From NCBI GenBank assembly GCA_039030715.1, contig JBCCDU010000021.1:1-53858 (forward strand): DNA of 53,858 nt, in the 5' to 3' direction. A model generated the notes under the pieces. That model worked only from the letters and a program-made list of their open reading frames with translations. It had not been told where the DNA came from and ran no database searches. The stretch is from Thermohalobaculum sp039030715. Its GTDB lineage: Bacteria; Pseudomonadota; Alphaproteobacteria; Rhodobacterales; Rhodobacteraceae. Below, in pieces: positions 51,701 through 53,858 of this stretch. Position 1 is the first letter of the stretch. Each line of letters begins with the position of its first letter. The position numbers and the translations under genes were made by a program.

Positions 51701-53858
51701 TATCGGCTTCAGCGTCCCGACTGAGGAGAGCGTAAGCGACACCGCGGTTGTGACTGTCGTGATCGAAGGCGAAGGCGTGTTCATCCCGCCAGATGCGGAC
51801 GAGCCGCCGGTCGCCGTCGATGATCTGATCGTGACCACGCAGGATGAAGACGTCAGCGGCGTCAACATCATCACTGCGGAAAACACTGGCGGGGCCACGG
51901 CCACGCTGGGCGAGGATAGCGATCCCGATGCGCCGACCAGCGAGTTGCGCGTGACCTTCGTGGGCGGTGAAGTCGTCGCCCCGGGCGCAACGGTCAGCTT
52001 CGATGTCGACAACGGGCTCGGCCAGAGCGGCACCGTCACGGTGGACGATCTGGGCAATCTGACCTTCTCGAATGCCCAGGGCTTCGACACGGCGGCGGAT
52101 GACAGCGCGGAGTTCACCTTCGACTATGTCATCGTCGACGCGGATGGCCTTCCGGCAAGCGCGCAGGTAACGATCCAGGTCACCGACAACCCGGAACCGC
52201 CGACCGCGACCGACGATGTGATCCGCACGGACGACCAGACCGAAGTCAACGGCGTCAACATCATCACGACTGCCGACACCAGTGGTCTGACCAACACCCT
52301 TGGCGAGGACACCGATCTGGATGCTCCGCAGTCCGAGTTGGCGGTGACCGAGGCGAACGGGCAGGCCCTTGCGGGTGGCTCGATCAGCTTCCAGGTCTCG
52401 AACGGCCTGGGGCAGTCGGCGACCGTGACGGTCAATTCCGATGGCTCGACCAGCGTGACGGACCTGACCGGCTTCGACACGGCGGCGGATGACAGTGCGG
52501 AGTTCACCTTCGACTACGTCATCACCGATGCGGACGGTCTGACCGACACCGCGACCGTGACCATCGAAGTCGCCGACACGCCCGAGCCGCTGCCGCCGAC
52601 TGCCAATGACGATGTGATCAACACCGATGACCAGACCGAGGTCGCCGGCGTGAACATCATCAGCGGCGTCGACACCAGCGGTCTGGCGAACGTCCTAGGT
52701 GCGGACAGCGATGCCGATGCTCCAGTGAGCGAGCTGAGCGTGACCGCGGTCAACGGCAATGCGCTGGTGGCGGGCTCGACCAGCTTCCAGGTGGCGAACG
52801 GAACCGGACAGTCGGCGACCATCACGGTCAATGCCGACGGTTCGACCACCGTGACCGATCTGGCGGGCTTCGACAGCGCGGCAGACGACAGCGCCAGTTT
52901 CTCGTTCAACTACGAGATCACCGATGCGGATGGCCTCTCCGACACCGCGACCGTGACGGTCAACGTGACTGATACGCCGGATGCGCGGAACGTCTCGGTG
53001 AGCGGGTCGGTGCAGTCGACGGCAACGGTGGCCAGTCAGGCGATCGCGATCCTGATCGACATGTCGGCTGGTACCGATCTGATCAACGGCTCGGGCTTTG
53101 ACCTGAACAACGATGGTTCCGTCACCGCGATGGACACCTTCATTGCCGGGATCGTCGATCTGGCCGAAAGCCTTGTGGCCGATGGGCGGGGCGATCAGGA
53201 ACTGACCCTGATCCCGACCACGGGTGTTGGCACTGGTGCGCCGATCGTCACCACCGCGGCCGAGTTCGCTAGCACCGACTTCTCGGCTGCTGCGGCGGAT
53301 CCGGGCAGCGTCCTGAACTCGTTGCCGCTGGTCCAGGCGGTGTTCGATCTGCAGGCCGATGCGCTCGACCCCTCGATCGACTTCGAGCAGGGGCTGCTGG
53401 CTGCCAAGGACGTGCTGACCGATGCCAATGGCGATACGGTTGCCAGCTCGAACGAAGTGATCGTGCTGACCGCAACCGATGGCCGAACATTGGAGTTCGC
53501 CGACATCGATGCGGATGGCAACTTCGTGGCTCCGGAAGGTCAAGTGACTGGCGAGCAGATCCCGGTGAGCGATCCGGACTTGTTCGAGGACGACCTTCTC
53601 ACCTCGGATCCGACGGCAGCTGCGGCCGAGCTGGATGCGCTGGGCGTGGATATCGACGTGGTCTTCATCGACCCCGATGACTTCCTGCTCACCAGCCTGC
53701 TCGACCTGGTCGAAGGGCCGAACGGCGATGGTGCAATCGAGCCTTCGGGCCCGATGGGTCTGGATACGTTGATCGAAACCCCGACATCCGGCGACGTCGA
53801 TGCGGTCGAGGCCTTCACGGTCGCGATCAACGGCGACGCAGTCGACGGTCTCGATGCC
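48783..53858 (+). CDS. Giant repetitive secreted protein with vWA domain and cadherin-like repeats, 5' part
   Basis: 1692 residues lie in the window and the frame is still open at the edge. No signal peptide, as expected for type I secretion with a C-terminal signal outside the window. Order: carbohydrate-binding-like sandwich (TIEAEDMTASGG, 1-140), a second sandwich (145-300), Ig/cadherin-like repeat A1 (from 309) with an inserted vWA domain (about 440-655) whose MIDAS is intact (Asp447-Ser449-Ser451, Thr550, Asp580), repeat A2 (from 677) with another inserted sandwich (800-985), three repeats of about 131 residues (1008-1400) and a degenerate vWA-like part (Asp1426). AGGG lies before the ATG. 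Likely an adhesin or S-layer-like protein needing calcium. Confidence 0.9.
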   Translation, partial: MTVGTTTTIEAEDMTASGGYQEKSFDGASGGGYVQTWSEGTLTSTFNGDAGTYSLDLTVFDENDGQSTVEVWVNGQLVQSLVLDHDAGGNYIYGTSSVMSVDGIQLEPGDTIELRGFADGGEPARIDKLDLTMTGEAGGATQVLMLEQFESGWDLTASENVVSSDFVGDQGTAASNATYDGNLLFREVDMSGLQSGLIMLDLETDAHCAYFEDSSSAYYDYLRVEVSYDGGEFIVLDDFEVDYASQIFYGEQTGQSFGPNGSTLSYAVPEGTSSVQLRIVSHLSANNEVFRVDDVKITAQEPADPVEVPTIDAVDDTITLGETQDITADGTATEVEDAPKSLNILANDDTSDGDASIVSVVAADSDLADGGQPTEAPGANVGSAFEVTTEGGRTGTVTVQADGTLLFDGGDNFVDLTDDQTDQFQLDYTIQLPVEDMPSHNLLFVLDISNSTVNGTGSAQDVFDGENVADMNGDGLDNTVLDAEIAAVMAAIDNLLAQGVDPAKIDVGIVTFSGVADGFATIDAETLGTWALSDGGIAAALADIQSGGWTNYEAGLQEAEDWFAGQSGDGAINKLYFLSDGRPTIDFQNGEYVNQDITDYGDEVARIATDNNAEIHAIGLGANSDLDYLNDLDNTDGAVQVLDASSLTATLTEATNTLLQDTATVTVVINGEGIAIPTIDAVDDTITLGEVQDITADGTATEVGEAPKSLNILANDDLSDGTLGVDTAITGVGPADTDPADGGAPTEAPAANVGASFEVTTEGGRTGTVTVQADGTLLFDGGDSFEELFDGENDSFQLEYTVTRTFAGADDVRVIDFDTASNGDALASGDIVELQYDGVSIRAERSGNPGEANRAMVFDTENVTGGDTDLASSNLGNVLIISEDLDSSDADDNAGGGTFVFTFDEPSDVDTVTFLDTEEPTPVIQLFDADGNQIGSDIAGPVTTDGGQGIAAINVDNVSTMKIILQGSGAVDNIGFSVPTEESVSDTAVVTVVIEGEGVFIPPDADEPPVAVDDLIVTTQDEDVSGVNIITAENTGGATATLGEDSDPDAPTSELRVTFVGGEVVAPGATVSFDVDNGLGQSGTVTVDDLGNLTFSNAQGFDTAADDSAEFTFDYVIVDADGLPASAQVTIQVTDNPEPPTATDDVIRTDDQTEVNGVNIITTADTSGLTNTLGEDTDLDAPQSELAVTEANGQALAGGSISFQVSNGLGQSATVTVNSDGSTSVTDLTGFDTAADDSAEFTFDYVITDADGLTDTATVTIEVADTPEPLPPTANDDVINTDDQTEVAGVNIISGVDTSGLANVLGADSDADAPVSELSVTAVNGNALVAGSTSFQVANGTGQSATITVNADGSTTVTDLAGFDSAADDSASFSFNYEITDADGLSDTATVTVNVTDTPDARNVSVSGSVQSTATVASQAIAILIDMSAGTDLINGSGFDLNNDGSVTAMDTFIAGIVDLAESLVADGRGDQELTLIPTTGVGTGAPIVTTAAEFASTDFSAAAADPGSVLNSLPLVQAVFDLQADALDPSIDFEQGLLAAKDVLTDANGDTVASSNEVIVLTATDGRTLEFADIDADGNFVAPEGQVTGEQIPVSDPDLFEDDLLTSDPTAAAAELDALGVDIDVVFIDPDDFLLTSLLDLVEGPNGDGAIEPSGPMGLDTLIETPTSGDVDAVEAFTVAINGDAVDGLDA
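49704..50934 (+). repeat. Repeat A, two diverged copies (49704 and 50808)
   Basis: About 125 bp at 49704 and 50808 code for near-identical text, PTIDAVDDTITLGE then QDITADGTATEV then APKSLNILANDD. The second half of the unit, VGSAFEVTTEGGRTGTVTVQ and ADGTLLFDGGD, is repeated too. Third-position changes separate the copies, so the duplication is old and under protein-level constraint. Confidence 0.85.
51804..52980 (+). repeat. Three tandem repeats of about 393 bp in the giant gene
   Basis: Units start near 51804, 52197 and 52593. Each codes PP-A-DD then EV-GVNII then SGL-N-LG-D-D-DAP-SEL, and ends in FDTAADDSAEFTFDYVI-DADGL. They resemble VCBS/cadherin-like repeats of type I secreted adhesins. 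Short stretches such as CTTCGACACGGCGGCGGATG are exact between copies 1 and 2. Confidence 0.9.

Noticed and set aside
49704..52980. CRISPR-like or satellite repeats
   Set aside because: Periodicity is 393 bp or longer, in frame and protein-coding; no short direct repeats with spacers.
1..53858. tRNA, rRNA, prophage, transposase or CRISPR loci
   Set aside because: Looked for on both strands; none could be supported.

Overview
The window reads as a chromosomal segment of a marine Rhodobacterales (Roseobacter-type) alphaproteobacterium. Supporting signs are the high G+C, a compact RpoH sigma factor, a taurine-type desulfonation cluster served by a TRAP transporter, a SAM-II riboswitch before metZ, the paired TauE/SafE and TIGR02186 genes, and the order lgt / MidA-like methyltransferase / pgeF. 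No rRNA, tRNA, CRISPR array, prophage or insertion sequence was found.

Layout. 1-3400: the 3' end of an RND efflux gene with lower G+C, an unusual 53-bp inverted repeat, an M48 metalloprotease lipoprotein and a small cupin. 3420-5220 (minus): rpoH and truA. 5270-14371 (minus): a long gene run holding a cupin, xsc, tauY, tauX, the three TRAP subunits, a DUF1445 protein and a LysR regulator. Together these can import a sulfonate such as taurine, deaminate it to sulfoacetaldehyde and cleave it to acetyl phosphate and sulfite. 14500-20090: a TraB/GumN protein, an orphan Tat-exported peptide-binding protein, a LysR regulator and a membrane-anchored TPR protein. 20094-22110 (minus): folE and metZ with the SAM-II riboswitch. 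22270-23450: small copper-related genes. 23500-26350: an apparently leaderless GbsR/MarR gene, DUF4166 and a DoxX-like/TIGR01777 fusion, with two matching palindromic operators. 26428-28264: an alpha/beta hydrolase and a TPR protein preceded by an 18-codon leader ORF.

28673-35292 (minus): a small secreted protein, the TSUP/TIGR02186 pair, a soluble PAS histidine kinase with a single-domain response regulator, and a large MscS channel. 35556-41397 (plus): a tightly overlapping six-gene surface-glycan cassette of four glycosyltransferases, a histidine phosphatase and a methyltransferase. 41497-44139: a PhyH dioxygenase and an HD-domain protein resembling PhnY/PhnZ (oxidative C-P cleavage), with a divergent LysR regulator. 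44375-48222: lgt, a MidA-like methyltransferase, pgeF and a creatinase/ectoine-hydrolase-like M24 protein. 48783 to the right edge: the first 1692 codons of a giant repetitive secreted protein with a vWA domain and cadherin-like repeats. It runs off the window.

The points most worth following are the PhyH/HD pair with its LysR gene, the glycan cassette, the GbsR operon and its shared operator, the nested domain design of the giant protein, and the inverted repeat at 1225-1411, which may be an inverted duplication or an assembly chimera.
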